A DNA stretch of 64,000 nucleotides from Cucumis sativus (taxonomy: Eukaryota; Streptophyta; Magnoliopsida; Cucurbitales; Cucurbitaceae): assembly GCF_000004075.3 (NCBI RefSeq), contig NC_026660.2, positions 19,053,837 to 19,117,836 on the forward strand, read 5' to 3'. The translations under genes were made by a program, and so were the position numbers. Below the pieces are notes generated by a model. The model was not told the origin of the DNA. It saw only the letters and a program-made list of their open reading frames with translations, and did no database searches. Position 1 is the first letter of the stretch; each line of letters opens with the position of its first letter. Shown piece after piece: positions 1 to 12,600 of the stretch.

Positions 1-1373
1 TAATTTTTTTAAAAAACATCACTAAAACAATAATTAGTTAAATAAAAATTATATTTGACTATTAACAGGCTAACGAAAATACAAAATAAATAAAATCTAA
101 TAAGGATAAAGAAAAAAATGGAAACACTAATAGATAAAATAGACTATTAATAGTTTAGTGTTAATAGCTTTTTTTTTTATTCCACTAATTATTATTTTAC
201 CATTCCTTTTTATTTTGGAAAATTTTGAAGTTTTATATTTTAACTTATTTTTTTTATCTAGGAATTTGTGAATTTTGGTAAAAATTAGATTAATAAGAAA
301 TTTTTTTAAAAAAACTATTTTTAAGCTTAAAGAGTATTTATGAAATTTTCAATAATTCAAGAATATTTTTTAAACATATTGTCAACGATCATCTAACCCT
401 AATGTAAAGATGTTTTTTTAATTAACATTTTTTAAAATTTAAGGCATTTTTTAAAAAAAATTAGAGATTCATGGTTTGACAATTTGTTAACATATGTATC
501 ATCATTTTTTATGTATCCAACCACATATCTGGGAAAAAAACTAATTGTCATTCTAGTTATATATGTTTCCAATAAATAATTTTTGTCTTTATTTTTTAAA
601 TCTACTTTTTATTTGTTTTAATTTTGTTGAAGATTACAATTTTTTAATTTAGGGTCAGGAATATTGAATTAAAAAAATATCTTCTTTTAAGAAACTCATT
701 TTTCTTAAAAAATAAATCATTTTGAATGGTTTTTTAAACCCTTTGTTTTTTTAAAAAATCACGGTTATAAAAAAAATGTAAATATTAAAACTAACCAAAT
801 TAAAATCAAAATCCTAATCAAAGGATCATAAAAGATAACTTTTTCTTTTTTTAAAAAAGAACATATTTAAATTAAAATTTTTAACTTCAAATTTAAAAGC
901 AATAATAATTGCTAACTACGACATTTTTTTAACTTTGGACTACTTTCAAATAAATTAAAATATCACAATTTATTTAAGAGGTTTTTTAAAAGTAAAAGAA
1001 AATTGAAAAACTATTTATATTTCATAAAATAAAATCACAAAAAGCAGAATTATAAATGTTTTATTTTTTACTATTTTTATACATTTATAATAGATGTGAG
1101 AAAGCAAGACTCCTTTCTTAGTTTATAAATATTTTAAGAAGATTTTTCATTTAAAATAAAATTTCTTTTTACTTTTGAATTAACGAAAATATCTTTTAAA
1201 TGTAGTGTAAATAAGGACAATATTTAAATCTTGTTATATGTATAGCAAATGGAAGAAGAAAAAAAATGTGGCCACGTCAGGACAGAATTGGCAAACCCAT
1301 CATTATAAATACGTAAACTCCTTATTATGTTAAATCGTCAAGTCGGCATCAGAAAGAAAGGGAAAGTCAGCAG
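1..1373. other. AT-rich upstream region of the NRAMP gene
   Basis: Very AT-rich DNA with many A and T runs and no ORF or repeat I recognise. The last 110 bases look like a promoter: an ACGT-core site (GCCACGTCAG, about 1271-1280) and a TATA box lie just before the NRAMP start codon. The rest appears to be ordinary intergenic sequence. Confidence 0.6.
1304..1310 (+). promoter_or_regulatory. Probable TATA box of the NRAMP gene
   Basis: TATAAAT lies 64 bases before the ATG at 1374, which leaves room for a 5' leader of about 30-40 bases. The ACGT-core motif CCACGTCA about 30 bases upstream is the type bound by bZIP factors. Both are read by eye; no transcript start is known. Confidence 0.5.
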
Positions 1374-4300
1374 ATGGAAGCACAGATGAGTACGGCGGCA
1401 ACACCGTCCTTTGGTGGTGGCAGCAATCGCATAGCGGCGGTTAACATCACAACTCCAACCAACGCCCTCAAGCCACAGAATCACCAAGAAGGAAAAAACA
1501 CCACCCATCAGGTCTTTTCACGATCATCTCCATATTTATTTTCAACAATTTTGTTATTTACAGTACTATTTTTATTTACATTTTGTGGTTGGATTATTCA
1601 GAAACCTGGATGGAGAAAGTTCCTATCATACGTTGGCCCTGGGTTTCTCGTCTCATTAGCGTACCTTGATCCCGGCAACCGTAAGTTTATTGGTCTTTTT
1701 ATAAAGAAATTCAACAATAATATACTTAAATCCATTTCGAGTAAAATAAACTATAAATAAATAAATGTCCAAATCATAAATATTTTTTTAAAAAGAATTT
1801 GACTTCTGAGCATTTAAAGAGAATTAGACAATAAAGTATACATGCATAACTAACTAGTGGGGAAGCAAAGTTTTGTTTTTATAGATATGTATATATATAT
1901 TTAATTTGAGTTGTTTGAAATATTTTATTGCAATTGTTTTAATTTAAAATAGTTTTAGAACAAAGTTGTAACCTGACAGACTCTATCGTGTCTTTTTCTT
2001 TTCTTTTCCTATTAATTTGCAGTGGAAACGGACTTGCAGGCCGGAGCTAATCACGGGTTCGAGGTATACAAAAATGTTAATTATCTGAAGAATATAACAT
2101 GTTGATTATTATCCTTATACTAATGATAATAATAATAAGGTTAGATGTAAATTTAGAAGTTTATAGGAATTATATATGTAAATTCAAGAGATTTCTGTCT
2201 TATTACAGTTTAATAGTGAAAGAATTGTGACGTTTTTAAACACTCTAAAATATATATACCACTAGAAAATAAATAGTGGGCCGACCAAATAGAGTGAATT
2301 GGAGTAGGTTTGATTTTCATAAATTTTAATTTGAGATTGTAATACATAAATAAAGTGGAGTTGCTTTTATAAGAAAAGTTATTTATATTAATATTTTCAT
2401 TATATAATGGTGAATTATGATGGGCAGCTTCTATGGGTGGTGCTTATCGGATTAATATTTGCACTCATAATTCAATCCCTTGCTGCAAATCTTGGCGTAA
2501 GCACCGGTAAGTAGTCTAATCTAATCATATATATAATTAGGATTAGTGTAGAATTAATTGATTTTCTTTTCTATTTTGCACCCAACCTTTTTCTTTAATA
2601 AGTTTTTATTCTAACCTTCTACCTGAAAAAACGAAATTTTGCAAGGCTACAAGAACACTTAGTTACCTAAAGAGATACTAAATTAAAAGGTTTCTTCCCT
2701 TTTCTAAAGAATTAGTTATAGTTTCTTTAAAAAATGAAGGGTGTTTGAACTATATTGACAGTATACAAACATTCTCCTTTATTGCTCCATTTAATATATT
2801 AAGATAATGATGATATTAAAAAAACACTCCAGTTGCTAATATTTATAATTTAGTTCATAAATGGAATGGACTTTGTACTAATAATTTACAGATGAATTTA
2901 ATTTTTGATCATTTTATTAGTTACATGTGTGTAAAATTTATGATTAAATCTTAACCATACTAAAATTTAAATTTGTGAACTACATTATAATTTTTTTACT
3001 TATTAAATTTGAGGAAGAGTATGTTGCTACAAATAAAAAACTTGAGTTATTACGATAGCTAAATCATCATTGACTAATAAGTATTAAAAAATTACTTGTA
3101 TAAAATATAATTTAAACTACGTGCTTTATACGCGTTTTTGTTTCATAGATACATAAGATGAAATAAAACTCACATACCCATAAAACATAAATGAGTTGAA
3201 AATTTATAAGCATGTATGAAATATTGTTCTCCCCTCAAACAAAAATTAATTTTTTTTATGTTTAAAATTCTGCGTTTATAATAAAAAACATTAAAATAAA
3301 AGTATTTGCATGTGTCAAAATTATAAGTAAAAATTAGAGAAAATGTCAATGCATGTCTACTTATAAAAAAAATAAAATTAACGAAATATAAAAAGAAAAT
3401 ATGAGAGATACCTTCAACGAAGTTCTATATGTTGACAAATTCAAGAGAATAAGAGATCAAAGTAAACAAAAATCATAAAGATAAAGAGATCAGATCGGAT
3501 AAATTAATAATAATAATAAAAAAAAAGTAATGTTCTAATAAGCTAAAAAAACATAAAATAGAAAGAAGAAAGAAAATAACTTAAAAAAATTCCAAGCATA
3601 ACTTCATAATCATTTAGCTATTACACTATAAATAATTTATTAAAGATCAATTTTAGAAATCAAGCATTAAAGATAAGTACTAAATTCTAAATCAATAAAT
3701 TTATCAAAAATTTCAAATTACACGTACTATGAATAATTTATTTATAATTTTTAATGATAAATTTTATCCAAACTTTAAACTTCTAAAATCTTTTAATAGT
3801 TTTAATGTAAATTAGGTTATACAATCCTATAGACAAATTTTTTTTTTTGTTTAAATTGCAAATTTAAAACAAATAAAATCAAGTTAGCAATGAAATTTAT
3901 TATAAATATTTTTTAAAGGGAAACATTGTATAAAATAAACATTTAAATCAAAATACTGGTTATGTGAAACTATAATTTTGTTTTAAATTATTTTTTTAAC
4001 TATATAACAAATCACTAAAATGAGCAAACGAAGAAAACAAATATTTAAAATTCTTTCAGATTTGTATAGATTTAAATTAAAGGTGTTGAAAATAATAATT
4101 GGAACTGATCACGAGAACAGTTAATGATTACTTGATTAATTAACACTAATTATTATTATTTCTTAAATTGAAGGAAAACATCTTTCAGAAGTGTGCAAAG
4201 CCGAATATCCAAAATTTGTGAAGTATTGTCTTTGGTTGTTAGCTGAAGTTGCTGTAATAGCAGCCGATATTCCAGAAGGTATTATATATATTCAATTTTA

Positions 4301-6555
4301 CTATACACTCTAAACTAATTAATTAATTTTCGTTAATTTAATTTAACTTTATATTGTGTGTGTGTTTGTTTGTTGTAGTGATAGGAACAGCCTTTGCTCT
4401 GAATATTCTATTCCATATTCCTGTTTGGGCTGGAGTTCTCCTCACTGGTTTAAGTACCCTTCTGCTTCTTGGTCTCCAAAGATATGGGGTAAATTCATTC
4501 ATTTAATTATATTTGGTGGTTTAACTTTTGTTGTTGTTGTTTTTAGGAAGAAATAAATCAATCAATGAATTAATCAAATAGATATATATTGTATACGTAG
4601 GCGAGGAAGCTGGAACTGTTGATAGCAATATTAGTGTTCGTAATGGCGGCGTGTTTCTTCGGAGAAATGAGCTACGTGAAGCCTCCGGCGAGCGGTGTTT
4701 TAAAAGGAATGTTTGTTCCAAAGCTCAAGGGCGAAGGAGCCACCGCGGACGCCATTGCTCTTCTGGGAGCCCTCGTTATGCCGTACTACTACTACCTCTA
4801 TCTATTCATTTTTTCTTTATTTAATTCTATGTAATTTGTGTGTGGAATTAATGGAACTGCGCAGGCACAACCTGTTTCTTCATTCCGCTCTCGTGCTCTC
4901 AAGGAAAGTCCCCAATTCCGTCCGTGGTATCAACGTATGTAATCATAAATAAACCCATTATGATCACATCACCTGTTGTTAAAATTATAAACATGGTTTG
5001 ATCAAAATAAAATATATTTGGGTTTGATGCGGGCATGCAGGACGCGTGTAGGTACTTCCTAATAGAGAGCGGAATTGCATTGTTCATAGCATTTTTAATA
5101 AACGTTGCCGTTGTTTCTGTTTCCGGCACCGTTTGTACCGTCGGAAATGTCACCCAAACAACCGCCGATCAATGCTCCGACATAACTCTCAACTCCGCCT
5201 CCTTCCTCCTCCAGGTTTATTCTTATTATTATAAAGAACGTACCGTTTTAATTTGCATCATTAATATTATATATATTGAAATAAATGTTGAATATATTGA
5301 TTCAGAATGTATTGGGAAAATCAAGCTCCACTATTTACGCCATAGCGTTATTTGCATCGGGACAAAGCTCCAGCATCACCGGCACTTATGCCGGTCAGTT
5401 CATCATGCAGGTATTGTATTGTATTTAATCATTAATATATTATATTTATTAACAACAACAATAATAATGAATGCAAATTTTGGTTGAAGGGATTTTTGGA
5501 CTTGAAAATGAAAACATGGGCAAGAAATCTAATGACAAGGTCCATTGCAATAACGCCAAGTCTCATCGTCTCCATCATTGGCGGTCCTCAAGGAGCTGGT
5601 CGTCTCATCATTATTGCATCCGTAATTTCTCTCTTTTTCTTTTTTTTTTCTTCCTTCAAATTTTACAACTAATTAAGTTATGTTTGCTAAAAATAGTTTC
5701 CATGGATTCAGAAATTGGATTTCAATTTTAAAATTTGTATAGAATTTTTTTATATAGTATATTTATAAACTATATAACAACCAACTAAATATTGGTTTGT
5801 GTATAATTTTTTCCTAAAAGAAACTATTTGGCAGGCTAACTTTTTGTTTTTTTGAAAAAATCAACAGAAAACTTTGATGATTTATTTAATATTAAAAAGA
5901 ACTAATGAAATAGAATTACATCAACTAAAAAAGGATTCAAATATCTTTCTTATTAAAAGAAGATAGGAAAATTGGATTGATGAGAATTTGATGGGTTGGG
6001 TAATGCGTAATTTGCATTCAGATGATCCTTTCCTTCGAGCTTCCGTTTGCTCTAATTCCACTACTCAAATTCAGTAGCAGCAGCACCAAGATGGGCCCTC
6101 ACAAGAACTCCATATACGTAAGCCCTAATCTTCTCTCCTTTCGTCTTCCCCTATGGCCCACCACATATTTGGGCCGGCCCATTAACCCATTTATACTAAT
6201 CTGGTCTCTTTTCCAGATCATTGTAATCTCATGGATATTGGGCCTGGCAATCATCGGCATCAACATCTATTATCTCAGTACCGCCTTCGTGGACTGGCTA
6301 ATTCACAATAATTTACCCAAAGTTGCAAATGTTTTCATCGGGATCGCTGTGTTTCCCTTAATGGCTGCCTACATTGGTGCCGTTATTTACCTAATGTTTC
6401 GAAAAGATAGGGTTGTGACTTACATTGAACCCGAGAAGGACGATGCTGTGGCTCAAGCCCATTTGGAAAGTGGGCTTAATAATTCTTTTGGGCCTCGTGA
6501 CGTCACTCCACTGCCTTTCAGAGAGGACTTGGCCCATATTCCACTACCAGAATAG
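1374..6555 (+). CDS. NRAMP1: NRAMP metal transporter (NRAMP1/6 type)
   Basis: Proton-coupled divalent metal transporter, by family mainly Fe2+ and Mn2+, expected in the plasma membrane or endomembranes. Exons: 1374-1511, 1602-1680, 2023-2063, 2428-2506, 4174-4278, 4379-4488, 4601-4782, 4865-4934, 5041-5214, 5306-5410, 5490-5621, 6022-6117, 6217-6555. All introns are GT-AG and join to 549 codons, a normal family length. The metal-binding DPGN of TM1 is at residues 69-72, the TM6 pair Ala241 and Met244 precedes HN, and the NRAMP signature starting [13 protein letters not shown] is at 345-357. About 12 membrane segments are expected. Wording around [16 protein letters not shown] favours the NRAMP1/6 branch over the vacuolar NRAMP2-4 branch; the exact orthologue is uncertain. 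A second ATG at 1386 is also possible. Intron 4 is 1,667 bases. Introns 1 and 12 are multiples of three without in-frame stops. Confidence 0.95.
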
Positions 6556-6890
6556 AAGACTTGTTACCTAATATAGGCATGTATTCAACTCTGGGCTGAT
6601 GGGCTTTAGTGCCGTCATGGCCCACTGTTTTTTTATTTGCTTGTGGCTACATCTACTTTCAAAATCTTTAGATGATGTATGATTAAAGTGACGTCAATAA
6701 ATTATTAATTTTGTTACTATCTAGGGTCAAACGGTAATGCTAATAATACCTAAAAGATTCATAACTCTTTTACTAGATAACAAAATCTTAGAGCAAAATT
6801 AGAAAAATAACTCTTTTTCACATATTTGAAGAGGCAGTTTGGTCGTTGATGGTCAGTATTTGAGGGAATGCACCGCTCATAACCCTCCAA
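6556..6890. other. Short NRAMP-OGG1 intergenic region
   Basis: This holds the 3' UTR of the NRAMP gene and the promoter or leader of OGG1, both on the plus strand, in about 335 bases. I see no further gene and no clear TATA box. Confidence 0.6.
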
Positions 6891-9099
6891 ATGCCTTCAT
6901 TGTCATTCAAACCCCTTCTTCTAATGACGAAGAGGCTCAAACCCACTCCTCCCTCCACTCCCTCCACCAAGCCATCGCCACCGCCTCCATCTCCTCCTAC
7001 TCCTCAACTCTCCCATTCAAAACCAACCACTGTCTCCCTCCACCACTCGTCCAAAAACCCAAACAAAACCCTACCTCTCCTCAAATCCCCCCAATCCCCA
7101 TCATCCTCCAACTGGGTCTCTCTAAATCTCACCAGATCAGACCTCTCTTTGCCTCTCACTTTCCCCACCGGCCAAACCTTCCGTTGGAAACAAACCAACC
7201 CCTTTGAGTTCACCGGCGTCGTTGGCTCTCATCTCATCTCTCTCAACCATCTTCCAAACGGCGACGTTTCATATTGCCTTCACTTTTCTTCTACATCCTC
7301 CTCCGCCGCCGCCAGATTGGCATTACTTGATTTTCTTAATGCCAGCATCTCCCTGAGCTCCATTTGGGAGGTATTCTCGGCGGCTGATCCGAGATTCGAT
7401 GCGTTGGCTCGCCATTTTGAGGGGGCTCGAGTTCTCAGGCAAGACCCACTTGAATGTTTGATTCAGTTTTTGTGTTCTTCCAATAATAATATTGGGAGAA
7501 TCACCAAAATGGTGGATTACATCTCATCACTTGGGAATTATTTGGGTAATGTTGGAGGTTTTGATTTCTATGAATTCCCTTCTTTGGAGAGGCTGTCCTT
7601 GGTCTCTGAGGCTGAGCTTAGAGAGGCAGGCTTTGGTTACAGGTTAATCTCTCTATTTCATTAGCTCTATCTGTGAGGATGGGGACGCTTCCCACATTGT
7701 AGGAAGGAAAATACCTATGAGTCTATGACTATGAGATGTTATAGGACATTAAAGTGAAACCAAAAGTACAACTTATGTTAGCTTAGGCTAAATGTAGAAA
7801 ATATCATTTCATCAGGATAAATAAGAGAGCTCCATTGTGCTAACACCATCATCAATCTTAAAAATTCCTTTTTGATTTTCTGCTTTTGGTTGTTTTCTCG
7901 CATATTTTATGAACTTTTTCTCATTACTTCAGACTTCAGAGCACATTGGATTTCTGAGCCAAAGTTTCACAACCAAAAACATTAGGGATTTGTTAACCAT
8001 TTGTTTTTTTAAACCTATTTCCTCTCAATTTCTTATGTTTTTCATATATTTAAGTTAAAAAGTTGAAGTTTAAGCCAAATTCGGAAAACAGAAACCAATT
8101 TTTAAAACCTTCTTTCTTTAGTTTTCAAAACATGGCTTGATTTTTGAAAATATTGGTAGGTAGTAGATAATAAATTAAGAAACCTATAGGTTTTCTTAAG
8201 TTTTAAAATTTTGGCTTCGTAACAATGCAAGGAACCTATACAGTTAGGCATAGTGTATATAAGCTTAGTTTTTTAATACATAAAACTAAAAACAAAATGA
8301 TTATTGAACAGGCAGTATGCTGTATGGATGGTTTTATTGATAGCTTAATGTGAATAAGCAGGGCTAAATACATAATTGGCGCTGTGAATGCACTAAAAGC
8401 AAAACCTGTTGGAGGTGCAGAATGGCTTCTGTCCCTTCGTGATTCGGATCTTGAAGAGGTGATCGAAGCCCTTTCTACTTTACCGGGCGTGGGTCCAAAG
8501 GTAGCAGCTTGTGTTGCCCTCTTCTCTCTCGACCAGCACCACGCCATTCCTGTTGACACACATGTCTGGCAGGTAGTATCTCCTTTTTCATGTGAATTAA
8601 AATTATTTAAGTTTCATTCTTATAAACCCAAGGGGCTTTGCTTGTCTGCAATTGAGAACTTTAATCCTTCTCCTCTGTGGGGGCTGAAAAGAGGAAAGAT
8701 ATTGCTTACTGGGAGAAGTTTGTGTTCAAATAAATAGAAGTGAACATAGATTTGGGGTTGTAGGCTTTATCGGATTAGTTTTAGTTATGTCGATTTTGGT
8801 TTTGTTGGAAGTTGATGTAAGGCTTTTTTCTTGTTTGGGATGAAAAGATTGCTACAAGGTACCTTGTTCCTGAGCTTGCTGGTGCACGCCTAACACCAAA
8901 GCTTTGCAATCGTGTGGCTGAGGCATTTGTCAGCAAGTATGGAAAATATGCTGGATGGGCTCAAACTCTACTTTTCATCGCTGAGTTGCCTCAACAGAAG
9001 GCCCTTTTACCAGCAAATCTTGAGAATACCAAAAGGAAAAGATCTACAAAGCAGCAGAAAGATATGGCGCATGCTGGTAACATAGACCAATGTGAATAG
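6891..9099 (+). CDS. OGG1: 8-oxoguanine DNA glycosylase/AP lyase
   Basis: Excises 8-oxoguanine paired with cytosine and nicks the resulting abasic site, in base excision repair (nucleus, possibly organelles). Exons: 6891-7642, 8362-8572, 8848-9099, with GT-AG introns. The N-terminal OGG fold contains LTFPTGQTFRWK and RVLRQDPLECLIQFLCSSNNN, the latter a family hallmark. Exon 2 carries the helix-hairpin-helix LPGVGPKVAACVALFSLD followed by the GPD-type aspartate in PVDTHVW. Counting from the ATG at 6924, the catalytic lysine is residue 286 and the aspartate 305, and the protein is 393 residues; from 6891 it is 404. The second ATG, starting MTKRLKPTPP, fits the usual plant N-terminus better, so I prefer it, but the first ATG is in frame and cannot be excluded. 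The Pro/Ser/Thr-rich N-terminus is low in complexity. Plant enzymes are near 365-395 residues. Confidence 0.95.
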
Positions 9100-9686
9100 C
9101 TATATTTAGTTGGTCCCAGGTTTTCGAGGTTGAGGTAAATCCTGATTTCTCTTGTAGAGCAAGATTCAAAGGTTTGTTCAAAGATCAAAGATGAAGATGC
9201 GAGAGGTTTGTTCAAAGTACAAATTACTGGTAAATGTGGGATACCGAATGATGATTGATGTGATTAATGCTAAGCTTTGCTTGCTTCTGAACGAGTAAAG
9301 TTTTCGATAGGAATATAGTACTTAAATATTTTGGTTTGCTTTGGCTTGATGGTGTTTCCTCCTTAAGGAAGAACGCAGAATTTATTCACCACTTTTGGGG
9401 AAGTCTCACATTCCATTCCTTTGCAGCATTTCAATTGTAATATGTTAGGAAAGTTCAGTTGCGAAAAAAATTGATTTTCTGTAACAAGAGAACTGTGGTT
9501 GCATTTTATTGTAGAGACTTGACATGAATCAATTAATAATTGAAGTATTGTGTAAATGTTTCTAGGACATCAAAAAGAATGAAATAAGCTGTGGTAAGGG
9601 AGAAGATTATTGCTAAAGCTATTTATATATTGAAAGCTACTGTGAATTATCATGCCATCTACTTCATGCTAGGCGTATTTGATCAT
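9100..9686. other. Convergent 3' region between OGG1 and the beta-galactosidase
   Basis: OGG1 (+) and the beta-galactosidase (-) point at each other across 587 bases, which must hold both 3' UTRs. A short direct repeat, AGGTTTGTTCAAAG, occurs twice near 9169 and 9206. No other gene is seen. Confidence 0.6.
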
Positions 9687-12600
9687 TTATGTGCATTGTG
9701 CATCGACCAACAATGTTTTCGTGACATGTGGACATGGATCGCCTCGAAAGTTCAGATTTGAGATTGGAATCGAGCATTTGGCCCTCCCTAGACATGCCTG
9801 AAACATCACAATGCAATTTTCATGTGAGCTATTGTCTTGATTGCCTTTAATTTAATGCAAGATACCACTTTCTTTATAGAATGCTAATGTGTTTCAGGAA
9901 AAAACTCACATGTTCTACAATGGCTCTGGAGTTTGGCGAGTGACACAGTCCAATAGCATAGCTTTGACAATCACCAGATGGGGTACCAAAGCTTGCAAAT
10001 AAGATGTTGGAGATTTTCTTTTTACTAGGGCAGCTTAATTGGACCTTAGGCCTTCTGGTTCTGTTCTTCACTCTTCTTACCTTTTGTTTCTTTGCACCCA
10101 TCCACGAAGCTACTAAAGGATAATGTGATTCAGACACTTGCCCACATGTTTTGGTAATCAAAACGGAATCCAAAGATATCTCAACTGGGTTTCCTGTTTC
10201 TTCTTCAAGAATAACTAACTGGTTGTCAGTTGGCTTAAGGAAGGAACGTGGTACATTATACCTGGATTGAAGGAGAGACAGAATTGTATAAAGATGCAGG
10301 AAACTAGTGGAAGGAAATATGAGACATAAAGTATGATATAACACTAAATATCAAGGTGAGTAAACCATTTACCATTTCTGTGAAGGCTCTCCTTTTGGGG
10401 TGAGGAACGAGACCCAGTACCGACCAATGCCCCGGCCATTAACCCAAACTGCACCCTTCCCCATGGAACCAAGGTTCAGTGCAATTGGATCATCACCAGG
10501 AGGTGCATCAAACTGAGTCTGCCCGATTAGCAATGAATGACAATGACAAAGGTCAGTTAATGAACATTTGAATTCAAGATAGTTGCTATTGATTATTGGT
10601 AGTACCTTGTACCATGTGAGCGGCTGAGAAGAGTTTCCTAACCTGCTCCACTGAACATTGCTTGACCCAGTGTCTAAAAATATTTGGGATTGCTCTCCTG
10701 ATAGGCCAACCTTTGCAAAAATATTAACAAGAGGTTAGTTTTAAGTATGTGCTTGCGGATGTGTACTCTTTTGTGCATATTACATCAGATTCAAGTGTAT
10801 ATGAACTCATATTAGGAGTTTAAAAGTTAATGAACCTTGTATCCCCAATGTTGTTCTGAGAAATCCTCGCCTTGAATTCCCACTCTTCGCAGTCCAGCAA
10901 CTCTGGTCTCAAGAAATGCTCCAGAATCCTTTTCGCATTAAAACTATCAGAATTCACTAAGCGTACAGCGTTAAGACATATCAACTATGGAAGGGAAGAT
11001 TAAAAGATTCGTACCGGTAACCCAACCATTACACTGAGCAATGAGATATTGTTGATGCCATTTCTCAATGTAATATTTTTCGCCAAAGAGAAACCTTTTT
11101 CTTTGTAAATTCCATGGGCGGAGCCTATAAAACATCAACTTTTAAATGCTCGGTATTGTGGTTTCTTCGAGTTTCAACTTTCAACCATAAAAAGGAAGAT
11201 AAGACTAGCCTGCATAATCTCCATTGACAAATGCATGTAAGGCATGAGCTCGAGAATCCACTTCAAGTGTTTGTTGAGAGTCAGGTGAATCTTGTTGAAC
11301 CCTACATTCCAATCAAGCCACATAACTGAACTAGTTCATTGACTTCCAACCATTCTTTATCGAATTCAAGAATAATCAGCTGGTTGATTTCTCACTTATA
11401 ACTTACCTAAAAGTGTACCAAAGATAATCTGATCTGTCTTTTGTAGTACCCATATGCTCTAATAATTCGTTTGCTCTTAATTCAGTATCATCAATGTTAG
11501 GTATCGGTTCCTTGAATTCTTCCCATTCTAACAAATCGAACTTTTGTACTGCCATCATTGATCTTGTATTATGTTGTACACTTACCTGATCATTTCAACG
11601 GTTGAAATTGATGAGGAGAAATAAAGTCGTTGCTAAAAACTTTCTACTAGTTAGTATAAATCTTACCCTTCTAGTATTGAAGGCCACATTTTTACAATCT
11701 GGTAAGATGCTGATAGATCCGAGAGGTAGCTCATAAGTAACATTTTGAAAGAGGACATTCGAGTCTATGGCTCCCCTATTCACCAAAAAGGCAGCACATT
11801 CATTGGACTCCGTTTTGAAGACAATGGCCTGCCAAAAAAAATAAAAACGATGACTAAAGCCATTTAACAATCATTTGACCTTTTAGTTTTTTTTTTTTTT
11901 AAACAATAAACTAATAAACTTTATTTTCACCCGGTTTCTTGAACTGTTGCTAAAATAAAAGCAAAATTTTCAAAACTAAAAATCAGTAGTTTTTAAAACT
12001 TGTTTTTACTTTTGGAATTTTTCTAGTAACTCAAATCTTCACCAAGTAGATAGATGAAAACATCACGAGAAATGATTCAGTAGAGATGAAAACACCATGA
12101 GAAATAGTGAGAATCATACATAATTTTTAAAAGTCAAACCAGTTATTATTCAAAATCATGAGTGATCTACAATTTTCGAGAATAGCAACAGCAATAAGTA
12201 AATAATTATCATTCTCATCCTTTGGTCCTGTATTTAGTATACAACATTCCATTTTCAACGTTGACGGGAGGAACAGTATTTTATTTTGCATGGAATGGAG
12301 TTAGAAACATGTTAAAGCTTACTTCTACTGATTGTCCCAATGAGAAATTAGATTTTGTTCCAGTGAGCAAAGGGGTGGAGCATAGCTTAACTGCAGCATG
12401 TAACTCTTTAAGATGACCCCATTTTGGTTCCCTAGTTAAACCTGCAGTCAAAATGTGGTAAACAGTTTTTAGTTGATGCAAAGTTCGAACAATTGAGCTA
12501 ATTTTATTAAGATGGGTAGTTTTAGAAATTGTCATACCATATTCGTCCAGGGGGCTTTGGTCATAATAACCTGTGATCATAAATGCAGAGGCTGATCTTC

